A DNA stretch of 64,000 nt from CBDCUW01 sp965222745. GTDB lineage: Bacteria; Planctomycetota; Planctomycetia; Pirellulales; Pirellulaceae. Made by a program: the position numbers and the translations under genes. Each line of letters opens with the position of its first letter. The first letter of the stretch is position 1. The notes under the pieces are model-generated. The model made no database searches. It was not told where the DNA came from and saw only the letters and a list, made by a program, of their open reading frames with translations. This document shows positions 27,562 to 35,582 of this stretch, in pieces. The stretch covers positions 992,001-1,056,000 of the forward strand of contig CBDCUW010000005.1 of assembly GCA_965222745.1 (NCBI GenBank). Direction: 5' to 3'.

Positions 27562-30500
27562 TCAATGCTTCGTCGATTTCGACTCGATCCGCATCTCGTT
27601 GCCGTCGATCAACAGGCCGTCGTCGGTCATTTGCAACTTCGTTGCCTTGCCGGTCATGCGCATCCCGCCGCGATTGATTTGTACCGTGCCGGATGCTTCC
27701 AGCAACATCTTGGGTTTCGCCTGCTTTTGGCCAGAAATTTCGAGATGGATCGATTCCGCTTGCACCACCGTGTCGATCGCCAGCCGCAGCGTCGAATCGG
27801 ACTCTGACGACATTCGCAGAGCGGAGGTACCGCCGGCGTCTTGGGCAGCAGTCATCGCCAGCTTACTAGTCACAATCTTGATCGGTTTCTTGTCGCTGTT
27901 TCCTTGCTGATAAACCACTCGAACCGTATCGGCCTCGATCATCGCCCGATCATCGCGCACGTCGAAGGACTTCATTCCAGCCGCTTCGACCGTCACGCCC
28001 AGCGTCGACATCACTTCGTCCATCGGGCTCGACATCGGAAGTTGGCGCCACGTGCGAACCTTTTCGTTTTCGTCTTGAACCAGGCTCGGAAATCCGCTCA
28101 ATCGCACCATCCTTTGTGGCGCGGAGTTGGCAGCACGGTCGGCTGCCTTGGCGGGGACTATCGGCGTTTCTTCGGAATCGGCTCTTGTGCAAGTCAAGGC
28201 CAACATCACGAATTGGGATCGGCCATCGGATGAGGGACGAATCGAAGCCAGCAGCACCGATTTTTCTGGCTCGGTCTCGATGGTGGTGGTGACGGTGTCG
28301 CGAATCACTTCGGGCGCTTGCACGGCGATGTCGTTGTGTCTTGCCGAAGCGACTTTCATCACGTCGACGTTCTCCACGGCCGACATGGTCCAAGCCGTCT
28401 GAAGCACGATGCGGCCTCGATCAACGATCCGCCCCAGCAGACCCAACTCAAAACCATCCTGCAGAACCTGCACTGTCGGATTGACCGCCGCCTCCGGTTG
28501 TTCTTCTCCCGTCGAATGGACACCGACCACAAAGGGACGCAGCGAAGTCGATTGCACCACGGCATATTGGCCTTCGAACAGAGTGACCTTCGGCATCGAA
28601 TCGACAGGCTTCGAACCGGTCTCTTGCCAAGCATCTCGGATCGTATCGAGCTGCTCCGCCGTGACGGTTGCCGTGAACAGAGGAACGATCGCTTCTCGCT
28701 GCCGCCGCACACGTGCCGACCAAATGCCGGCTTGCTTGCCTCCCGAAAGATGCCGACGACGAAGGGAGCTGTATTCGACCACGCCGGCTGGATCCTTCGT
28801 CTCCCGTGTCGGCATCAAGTACCATGCCAGGTCGAATTGGCTCAGCAACTGTTTTGCTTTGTCATAATCACAGCGGAACATTTGGGTTTCCACGGCAATT
28901 TGCGCACGCTGCTCGGAACAGATTTTCTCAATCGCGTCGGCGATCTTTTTTTGGTCCGACGCCCCGGCGAAAACGTGCAGCGTTGTTCCGGTCCAAGCCA
29001 ACCGCCGATGCGGATCGTCAAAAGAGATCGACAGCCAACCTCGCAGATCCGATTCCACACTATCTTTGACCTCCTCCTGGTGTCGTTGATCGCGGCTGTA
29101 TTTCTTGACGAAAGCGGAAAGGTCGTAGGTCTTGGCAATCATCGGTTCCGAGACCGCCCGCGGCTGGGCCGCCCGGTCAGAATTCCCTTGCAGTGAAGGT
29201 TCGTCCAAAAAGGTGAAGGTGTCTCCGCCAGCTTCCACGATCGCCACCGAATCACCCATCAACTTGGTTCGCACCGAAAAACTCGGGACGCCTTGATGGA
29301 TGAATTCCCATGGTCTGGGAGCATCGGCGACCGATTTCTCGTTACCGTTTTCCTGCGCGACAGAATCAACGGCGCCGGGAAGCACCATCGCCGCAACGGC
29401 AAAAATGATGATCGCCGACAACCAGCGGTTTGCGTTTCGTTCCGTACTCGTTTTCATGATTCGCTCCATTCGAATTCGTGTCACGTTCATTCCCCGGAAA
29501 CCAAGCACAACCGGGCTGTTTTTCCAGCTTGTTTCGTTCCATGGATCTGTGTCAGGCTCCTCCGCCAAAACACGGATCACCTCCAACAGAGATCTCGCAT
29601 AACCGGCCGGTTTGTGGTCCGTCTTCAGAATCACATCGCGGTCGCATTGCACTTCGGTCGATTGGCTCAAGCGAAACGACGCCCACCAAACCAAAGGATG
29701 GAACCACCACAAAGACGTCGCGACGACTTGCAACCATCCGATCCAGACATCTCGCCGCCGCAAGTGCATCAATTCGTGAATCAACACCGCGTCCACTTGT
29801 GAACCGCCGCAACCGGCTTGTCCGTCTCTTTCCACCACCACGGCAGGAATGACCACGCGAGGTGAAACGACGCCCATTGCCGCCGGCCCCAAACGGCTGC
29901 CGGTGACCAACAGTCGAGTTCGACCAGGTGCTCCGACACGCCGGCGCAACTCCGCGAATCGTAGCACGACCGTTTCACTGGGCGGCAGCTCGGATGCTTC
30001 GACCATCCGCCGGAAACGCAGCGCTCGCCGAAGACGAATCGAAAAACTGACGATCGATCCCATCGCCCAAATCCCTAGTACCCAAGCGGCCCATCGGGCC
30101 CCAGGAGGTGACGGTTCGACAACAACTGACTCGCTCTGCACCGAGCCACCCATGGTAGACGCCTGAAGGTCTGACGCGTCGGAGGCACTCACGCTAACAG
30201 CAAGATCCTCCCATGGATCTGCTGATTCCGCCGCACGCCAAAAGGGATCACTTGATGTAACGAGACTTGCGGTCGTCTCGCTAGGTGGCTGTGCGCGTTT
30301 GTTCTGCGAGTTCTCCATGACAGGCTTGTCGGGCGAACCAGGCTCTAGCGCGGTCCTTGTGAAGTCTTTGACTTGGATGTCTGTGAGATCGCTCGCAGGC
30401 GCAGGATTCACCTCCGCCGGCATCCAGGCAAAAATGCTGGTCGGGCTGTCCCACAGCGGTGGAACGATGCACTTGATCAAAACTAAACACCAAAGCCCAT

Positions 30501-30618
30501 GTACCAGCCGAGGCCAACGGGTACTGATCGGCCGCGAGATGGTCAGCGTGACGGTGATCAGCAAAGTGATTTGAAAGAACTGTTCCGCTGCCGCCGGCAG
30601 CCACGTTTGCAGGCTCAT
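27562..30618 (-). CDS. BlaR1-type M56 membrane metallopeptidase with large ectodomain
   Basis: 1018 residues. N-terminal helices (QITLLITVTLTI, VHGLWCLVLIKCIVPPL and about 174-192) and a cytoplasmic M56 zinc peptidase with HELMH at 281-285 and a downstream Glu near 322 (STEVQCDRD) follow the BlaR1/MecR1 plan; a last helix is at about 401-418. In BlaR1 the outside part is a beta-lactam-binding PBP domain. Here it is about 600 residues with no SxxK/KTG signature, and the last 150 (IEADTVRVVYQQGN ... LQMTDDGLLIDGNEMRIES) resemble LptA/OstA-type beta strands. Its ATG overlaps the BlaI-type repressor stop, so signal-dependent cleavage of that repressor is the likely job; the signal is unknown. Confidence 0.85.
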   Translation of the reverse strand: MSLQTWLPAAAEQFFQITLLITVTLTISRPISTRWPRLVHGLWCLVLIKCIVPPLWDSPTSIFAWMPAEVNPAPASDLTDIQVKDFTRTALEPGSPDKPVMENSQNKRAQPPSETTASLVTSSDPFWRAAESADPWEDLAVSVSASDASDLQASTMGGSVQSESVVVEPSPPGARWAAWVLGIWAMGSIVSFSIRLRRALRFRRMVEASELPPSETVVLRFAELRRRVGAPGRTRLLVTGSRLGPAAMGVVSPRVVIPAVVVERDGQAGCGGSQVDAVLIHELMHLRRRDVWIGWLQVVATSLWWFHPLVWWASFRLSQSTEVQCDRDVILKTDHKPAGYARSLLEVIRVLAEEPDTDPWNETSWKNSPVVLGFRGMNVTRIRMERIMKTSTERNANRWLSAIIIFAVAAMVLPGAVDSVAQENGNEKSVADAPRPWEFIHQGVPSFSVRTKLMGDSVAIVEAGGDTFTFLDEPSLQGNSDRAAQPRAVSEPMIAKTYDLSAFVKKYSRDQRHQEEVKDSVESDLRGWLSISFDDPHRRLAWTGTTLHVFAGASDQKKIADAIEKICSEQRAQIAVETQMFRCDYDKAKQLLSQFDLAWYLMPTRETKDPAGVVEYSSLRRRHLSGGKQAGIWSARVRRQREAIVPLFTATVTAEQLDTIRDAWQETGSKPVDSMPKVTLFEGQYAVVQSTSLRPFVVGVHSTGEEQPEAAVNPTVQVLQDGFELGLLGRIVDRGRIVLQTAWTMSAVENVDVMKVASARHNDIAVQAPEVIRDTVTTTIETEPEKSVLLASIRPSSDGRSQFVMLALTCTRADSEETPIVPAKAADRAANSAPQRMVRLSGFPSLVQDENEKVRTWRQLPMSSPMDEVMSTLGVTVEAAGMKSFDVRDDRAMIEADTVRVVYQQGNSDKKPIKIVTSKLAMTAAQDAGGTSALRMSSESDSTLRLAIDTVVQAESIHLEISGQKQAKPKMLLEASGTVQINRGGMRMTGKATKLQMTDDGLLIDGNEMRIESKSTKH

Positions 30619-30995
30619 GACTCCTCCTCCATTCGATCGATCAGGTCCTTCAATTCATCCAGTTCTTCCGGACTGATTCGGCGGTCTTCGATCAGGTGAC
30701 GGACCAGCGGCAGTGTGTCGCCGTCGAACAATCGATTGACCAAATCGTCAACCGTTTCGCGAATCACCGTTTTGGGCTTCACGCGAGCGCGATAAACGCG
30801 AGTCCGTCCGTTCAGTTTGGCGGTCACGTACCCCTTGGTTTCCAAGCGGCGTAAGTAGGTTTGAACCGTGCTGAACTCCCAGTCACAACCTTCGGCCAGC
30901 AGCTCGTGAACTTCGCGAACCGTTCCCTGGCCAAGCCTCCAGAGCGCCCGGGCGACGTCCAATTCCCCTTTGGATAATCCAGGCCGATCGACCAT
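30615..30995 (-). CDS. BlaI/MecI/CopY-family transcriptional repressor
   Basis: 126 residues from the ATG at 30993-30995, with GGGAGGG eight bases upstream. A winged helix (LSKGELDVARALWRLGQGTV, then FSTVQTYLRRLETKGYV) and the dimerising C-terminal part (VNRLFDGDTLPLVRHLIED) are typical. The ATWRTR-type cleavage neighbourhood appears as LNGRTRVYRA. It overlaps the M56 gene by four bases (ATGA). A perfect 11-bp inverted repeat upstream is its likely operator, so the pair is probably autoregulated. Confidence 0.93.
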   Translation of the reverse strand: MVDRPGLSKGELDVARALWRLGQGTVREVHELLAEGCDWEFSTVQTYLRRLETKGYVTAKLNGRTRVYRARVKPKTVIRETVDDLVNRLFDGDTLPLVRHLIEDRRISPEELDELKDLIDRMEEES

Positions 30996-31034
30996 CAAGA
31001 ATCCCTCCCGTTTTTCAGAAAAAAACGTTCAACT

Positions 31035-31068
31035 ACAAATGTACGTGCCAATCTATGCGTACATTTGT
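31035..31068. promoter_or_regulatory. Probable BlaI-type operator
   Basis: ACAAATGTACG (31035-31045) and CGTACATTTGT (31058-31068) form a perfect inverted repeat with a 12-base spacer. It carries the TACA/TGTA core of BlaI/MecI operators and lies 40 bases upstream of the repressor start, where a promoter should be. Confidence 0.85.
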
Positions 31069-31147
31069 GGTTGAGTCAAGATCATCTGGCGGGCGAAGGC
31101 ACGCTCATCGGGTTGTTTGTGGAGTGTCGGGCGATCTCACTTGTTTC

Positions 31148-31394
31148 GCATCGAAGGTGCAGTCATTTGCTTAGCCCAGGGCGAGGTTTTGCGAGTCTTA
31201 CGAGCAATGCCGCTGCCCTGGGGCCACTGCGCGGAGCGCCTCGGTCCCCGCTGCCTGCGAGCATGGCGGCTTTGCCGCCATGCTCGCAGGCAGCGGGGAG
31301 ATGAGAAACGGTTGCTGACCCAGGGCAGCGTCAACGTTCGTAAAACTCACGTTGCCTCGCCCTGGACTATGCAAACGACTGCACCTTCGGTGCG
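31148..31394. repeat. 247-bp palindromic repeat with a 24-bp perfect stem
   Basis: The outer arms are GCATCGAAGGTGCAGTCATT and its near reverse complement (GACTGCACCTTCGGTGC, end 31394). Inner CCCAGGGCGAGG/CCTCGCCCTGG and GCTGCCCTGG/CCAGGGCAGC blocks follow. The centre is 31246-31269 paired perfectly with 31275-31298 over a CTTTG loop. A half copy lies at 45937-46050. The whole could fold into one long cruciform. Confidence 0.85.
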
Positions 31395-31440
31395 TAAGAA
31401 AACGTGCGCAGATTTCTTAGCCACACGAAGAAGCGAAGGG

Positions 31441-31482
31441 TTTTGACAGGATGAACAGGATGGTGCACTCATCCTGTCAAAA
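31441..31482. terminator. Hairpin at the 3' end of the methyltransferase gene
   Basis: TTTTGACAGGATGA (31441-31454) and its exact reverse complement (31469-31482) flank ACAGGATGGTGCAC. The right arm includes the stop codon and last codons of the methyltransferase gene. The A/T ends on both sides give a terminator-like shape in either direction. Confidence 0.65.
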
Positions 31483-33001
31483 TCTCGTTGCTAGGACAAA
31501 TCCCGTTCAACAGACGCTGGAATTCATGATCCAATTTCAGTTCGCGGGCCACCGCCGCGAGGTCCAATTGGCGAAGAACTTCCGCCGTGATCGGGCGCTT
31601 GGCATCCCAGAAAATCCTGGCTTCCAAAAAACGCCTTGCCGGTTCTGAATGCAATAATCGTCGAACCAGTTTTGCCTGTGCTTCCGATTGCAAAGAAAGG
31701 AAATAACTGGTGTCGTCAAAAATCACTGGTCGTCGATGGACCGGACCAAACACCGCAAAGGAAAGGTGTTTATAAAGTCCGCAGATCGCCACTTTCCAGG
31801 AAGCGAAGGTGTAACCGCCGATGCCAAACAGCGCGAATCGATCTCGCGATCGATAGATCGATGATTTCCGGCGTGAAAACGCCGCTTCGTTCGATTCCAG
31901 GTACGCCATCATTTTGGGATGGCTTCGATCCAACAGGCTGGTGTTATCTTTGACATCGATTTGCGGCAGCAAGATACGACGTTCCAGGCAATCGGCTCGC
32001 TGATTGGACACGTCGGCACCTTTGGCCAGCGGGTAGACGCGATCCGCCTCGACGTCGACTACCTCACCCTGCCGGTTAACCAAAAACTGGCCCTCCTGCT
32101 TCAGTTCCAGCACTCCTGAGGCGTCGTGTTTGACGCCGCTGCGCCACCGCAATTGTTCGGCGGATCCGTCCGACTGCAGATGTGCCGTTGCGGCTGCTTC
32201 TTCAGGATTGGGAACCAGCTTGCCGCGAAACCAGCCCATGGCGATTTTGTCAGCCGGCTGCGATAGGCCGTCTGACCAAAGACAAACCTGCGTCTGGTCT
32301 TTCGAGTGACTTGCACGTTCGCTGGACCGGTCGGCGGCGTCACAGCGTCGCAGCATCATCAGGCAGGCGCCGACGTGGACTCCGAAGTAACGGCGTGAAT
32401 TGACCGATCGAAGGCTGACATCGGTAAGCAAGATCGCTTTGGACCAGGCGAACTTCAACACCTTGCGGGCCGTCGCCGTCTTGACCAGCATCGCCAGCGT
32501 GTCATCCGGCTGCATGATTTGCAGTAGAGTTCGCAGAATCGATTCGGAGAGATCGAAGTTAGATCGTCCCGTCATCGCATCGATGCCGCGAACGCGTTCG
32601 GCGTTCGTCTTGCGCGGCAGGTTGCCCGACGCGAGAATGCCGAGTTGGGAATTGGTTACCCAGGGCGGATTTCCTAAGAAGAGCACTGGGCCCTCCATCC
32701 CGCTGCGTACCGCTTTCCAGTCACACGAAAAGAAATCCTGTTCGATCACTGTCGCGCGGCGGCCGAGTCGGTGTTTGCTGCTGCGAACATAGCTGGGATT
32801 GATTTCGTAGGCGAACAGTTTTGCATCATCAAAGGCTTCCGAAGCGGCAAAGGCGAATTCTCCTTCACCACACGTCGGTTCGACGACGGTGGCAGGGGGG
32901 GCGATTTCGCGACCGATCACCGCGCAGCATTGGCGAGCCAAACTTCGAGGCGTTTGAAAATCGCCGAATTCGACGGTTTCATCCGAACGTCGGACGCTCA
33001 C
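31469..33001 (-). CDS. Solitary DNA N6-adenine methyltransferase
   Basis: 510 residues from a GTG at 33001. The order is motif X-like FQTPRSLARQC, AdoMet-binding motif I (VVEPTCGEGEFAFAA, about residues 39-53) and the catalytic motif IV NPPW (FLGNPPWVTNSQLG, about 109-122), the layout of N6-adenine DNA methylases of the Eco57I/type I M-subunit kind. The C-terminal half should hold the target recognition part. No restriction endonuclease or specificity subunit gene adjoins it, so it is either an orphan regulator or part of an unrecognised defence pair with the divergent TIR gene. Target sequence unknown. Confidence 0.82.
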   Translation of the reverse strand: MSVRRSDETVEFGDFQTPRSLARQCCAVIGREIAPPATVVEPTCGEGEFAFAASEAFDDAKLFAYEINPSYVRSSKHRLGRRATVIEQDFFSCDWKAVRSGMEGPVLFLGNPPWVTNSQLGILASGNLPRKTNAERVRGIDAMTGRSNFDLSESILRTLLQIMQPDDTLAMLVKTATARKVLKFAWSKAILLTDVSLRSVNSRRYFGVHVGACLMMLRRCDAADRSSERASHSKDQTQVCLWSDGLSQPADKIAMGWFRGKLVPNPEEAAATAHLQSDGSAEQLRWRSGVKHDASGVLELKQEGQFLVNRQGEVVDVEADRVYPLAKGADVSNQRADCLERRILLPQIDVKDNTSLLDRSHPKMMAYLESNEAAFSRRKSSIYRSRDRFALFGIGGYTFASWKVAICGLYKHLSFAVFGPVHRRPVIFDDTSYFLSLQSEAQAKLVRRLLHSEPARRFLEARIFWDAKRPITAEVLRQLDLAAVARELKLDHEFQRLLNGICPSNEILTG

Positions 33002-33096
33002 GTGACGAACTCCCTTTCCCGATGCCGCGGTTCAACGAAAAACGGCCCCACAAACGATGTAAAATGCCGGCAGACCGATCGAACCATCGAATTGAC

Positions 33097-34221
33097 ATGC
33101 CAAAGATTTTTTTATCGTATCGCCGAGAGGACAGCGAAGATATCGCAGGTCGTTTGCACGATCGCCTTTCCGCCCATTTTGGCGACGATTCGGTCTTCAT
33201 TGATATCGATTCGATTCCGCTGGGGATCGATTTCCGCAAGTTTCTCAGCAATTGGGTCGCCCAGTGCGATGTCTTGTTGGCGGTGGTCGGCGACGGCTGG
33301 CTGGAGGCAAAAAATCCCGATGGTAGCGATCGTTTGGGGGATCCGGCCGATTTCGTGACGGTCGAAATTCAGGCCGCACTGCAGCGCGACATTCCAGTGA
33401 TCCCGTTGTTGGTCGGTCGAGCCGTGATGCCCAAGAGTGATCAACTGCCAGGTTCGCTTGCCGATCTTGCGTTTCGAAATGCTGCCGAAGTCCGATCGGG
33501 ACGCGATTTTCACAGCCACGTCACCCGCCTGATCGAAGCGCTCGAACACCAGTTCCAATCAGCGCCGGCCAAGTCCGAAGAAAAGCCTCCGGCAAAACCA
33601 GAGCCGCCGCCTGCCGAAACGCCACCCGAAACAAAGCGAGTTGCGGAAGACGATCGGCCGCACGAGCTTTCACCGGAACAGTCAGCGGAAACCATCACCC
33701 GACCGGAAGTTCCCAAACCGACCAACCTGGGATTTGAACATGTTGCGCTGGACGGCTCGCCGCGCGGATGGTTCGATGGCAACGGTTTCGTGGCTCACGT
33801 TTCCACCGACTATAAGATCCAGGTGGTCAATCGCGCCGATCTTGGTCTTCACAAATGTGCGCAGCTGTTCAGCTACCAGTCTGGTCCGCGAGAATTCGGA
33901 ACGCTGATGCAACGATGTCCCGCCAGCCATCTTGTGGGACACCGCGTAAGGATCGAAGCCGACCTGGCAACCGAGACATTGGACGGCAGAGCCGCGCTCT
34001 GGCTGCGAATCGATGATCCTATGGTCACGCTTTATTTTAACAACATGCATGATCGCCCTATCCGAGGCGATACGATGTGGACCAATTATGCTTTAGAAGC
34101 GGAAGTTCCAGCCGGCAGCACGCGGTTGAACTACGGCATCTTGCTCGTTGCCAACGGCACGGTATGGGTCGACAATTTCAAAGTGCTGGTCAAAACCGGC
34201 GGCCAATGGCGTTCTGTTTGA
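33097..34221 (+). CDS. TIR-domain protein with C-terminal jelly-roll-like domain
   Basis: 374 residues from the ATG at 33097. The first 150 residues are a TIR domain: IFLSYRREDSEDIAGRLHD, then FIDIDSIPLGIDFRKFL, and VTVEIQAAL, whose Glu matches the catalytic Glu of NAD-cleaving TIR domains. A Pro/Glu/Lys-rich linker (about 155-215) leads to a C-terminal beta-rich domain (WFDGNGFVAHVST ... VWVDNFKVLVKTGG) that looks like a carbohydrate-binding or galactose-binding sandwich, by inference only. It diverges from the methyltransferase gene across 95 bases. Bacterial TIR proteins often serve in anti-phage systems, but a signalling role is equally open. Confidence 0.82.
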   Translation: MPKIFLSYRREDSEDIAGRLHDRLSAHFGDDSVFIDIDSIPLGIDFRKFLSNWVAQCDVLLAVVGDGWLEAKNPDGSDRLGDPADFVTVEIQAALQRDIPVIPLLVGRAVMPKSDQLPGSLADLAFRNAAEVRSGRDFHSHVTRLIEALEHQFQSAPAKSEEKPPAKPEPPPAETPPETKRVAEDDRPHELSPEQSAETITRPEVPKPTNLGFEHVALDGSPRGWFDGNGFVAHVSTDYKIQVVNRADLGLHKCAQLFSYQSGPREFGTLMQRCPASHLVGHRVRIEADLATETLDGRAALWLRIDDPMVTLYFNNMHDRPIRGDTMWTNYALEAEVPAGSTRLNYGILLVANGTVWVDNFKVLVKTGGQWRSV

Positions 34222-34243
34222 CGCTTGGAAAATTGTCGTTCCG

Positions 34244-35494
34244 TTAGTTTGCTTCGCGAAATTCACCGCCGCTGTTTTCGGCTAGCGATCGCAAGAAGCT
34301 TTCGGTCGGCCCGCCCACCGAGATTCCGATGGTGTTGATGTTCAAATGACGCCAACGATTGCGGTAAATGATGTCGCCAGCGATTTGGCTTGGATTGACA
34401 ATCTGTCCCCTGGTCGGCTTGCCGTCGGTGAGCAAGAACACCGCCTCCAGGTTGTCGTCAAAATCAAGCGCCCGACGCAGCGCCCCATACGTGTTGGTCG
34501 CGTCGCCATACTTGAGCCTCTGGACATACAGAATCGCCGAACGTTTGTCGTCTTCGGTCGCTGGGGAAAGATGGTCGCGCCACTGGCGGATGTTGGTATC
34601 GAAAGAGACGATCGCAAACTCCGCATCTTCGGGCAGTTCCGTGATCGCCTTGATCAATTCTTGCTTTGCTCGGAGCAATCGTGACCCGTAGTTGGTCATT
34701 TTTCGCATGCTGCCGGAATGGTCCAGCACAAACAACACTCGTTGTGCGCGGATTTCGATTCCATAGTATTGCGGTTGTCCAAAACGAATCGGGTTGTAGG
34801 AAGAGTAGCTCGCCTCCTGATTGGCGTCGGGATCAAATTTTGCGGCCCGAAAGATACCGCCTGCTCGGTTCTTCCACGCTTCGTACCGTTTTTGGTCGCC
34901 GCGAAAATCATCTAGCGTCACTTCGGCCAGGATCTTCCCGATCTCGAATCGCAATTGCCCATCCAGCTTCGATTCCAGCTGGCCAAGGATTTCGATGGCA
35001 TCAGGATGCCGCATCAGCGCAAGGCTGCGCACCAGGTTGAATCGAAAGCCGTAACGGCCGTCAAATTCGGGCCGGTCGATCTGACGTTGCAGCGAGTCGA
35101 TTGCACCGTAAAACTTGTTGCGGCCCAGCGCATCGGCGCACGACATCGCCAGGTCGACGTTGGGACTTTCCAGCAACTCAATCAGCGCCGCCTCCGATTC
35201 GGGCGTGTCGACCGACGCGATCATGTTGATCATCTGAACGATGCTGGGCGGCAAATCCGATTCTTTTAGCGCCTTGGCTTGCACCTTGGTGGCGTCGATC
35301 AAATCGCCCAGTGATTCACGCAGCTGATGCGTGTCGCCTTGCAGGTTTGCCAGCGTCTTGACGCGAACGCTTTCACTGCGGCCGGTCAAGATGCGAACCA
35401 GACGCGATTTGGACTTTGGCGACTCGGCAGTCGTCAAAGAGGGCGGTCCGCCGACTAGCACGGCGGATATCAAGACGATTCGAGAGAGGTTCAC
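34244..35494 (-). CDS. Secreted VWA-domain protein with helical repeats
   Basis: 416 residues from a GTG at 35494. A signal peptide (IVLISAVLVGGPPSLTTA) precedes HEAT-like repeats (about 90-190: SEAALIELLESPNVDLAMSC, PDAIEILGQLESKL). A von Willebrand A domain follows with the metal site DHSGSM near residue 257 and LLTDGKPT further on. Such proteins bind partners in the periplasm or at the surface. It converges with the TIR gene across only 22 bases and is followed on the same strand upstream by the DUF1592 gene pair, with no evidence of shared function. Confidence 0.85.
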   Translation of the reverse strand: MNLSRIVLISAVLVGGPPSLTTAESPKSKSRLVRILTGRSESVRVKTLANLQGDTHQLRESLGDLIDATKVQAKALKESDLPPSIVQMINMIASVDTPESEAALIELLESPNVDLAMSCADALGRNKFYGAIDSLQRQIDRPEFDGRYGFRFNLVRSLALMRHPDAIEILGQLESKLDGQLRFEIGKILAEVTLDDFRGDQKRYEAWKNRAGGIFRAAKFDPDANQEASYSSYNPIRFGQPQYYGIEIRAQRVLFVLDHSGSMRKMTNYGSRLLRAKQELIKAITELPEDAEFAIVSFDTNIRQWRDHLSPATEDDKRSAILYVQRLKYGDATNTYGALRRALDFDDNLEAVFLLTDGKPTRGQIVNPSQIAGDIIYRNRWRHLNINTIGISVGGPTESFLRSLAENSGGEFREAN

Positions 35495-35582
35495 CGTATC
35501 CCCATATCGGATGAATCACCACGTGGTACCGCACACTCGATTTTATCCGATCTTCCCAGCAGGTCGTCAATGAACAAAATCG

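Noticed and set aside
27562..30618. Calling the M56 protein a beta-lactam sensor BlaR1
   Set aside because: No SxxK, SxN or KTG motifs of a penicillin-binding sensor domain could be found in the large outer region.
31148..31394. Possible CRISPR or rRNA-like structured region
   Set aside because: It is one large palindrome without regularly spaced direct repeats, and it matches no conserved RNA gene that I recognise.
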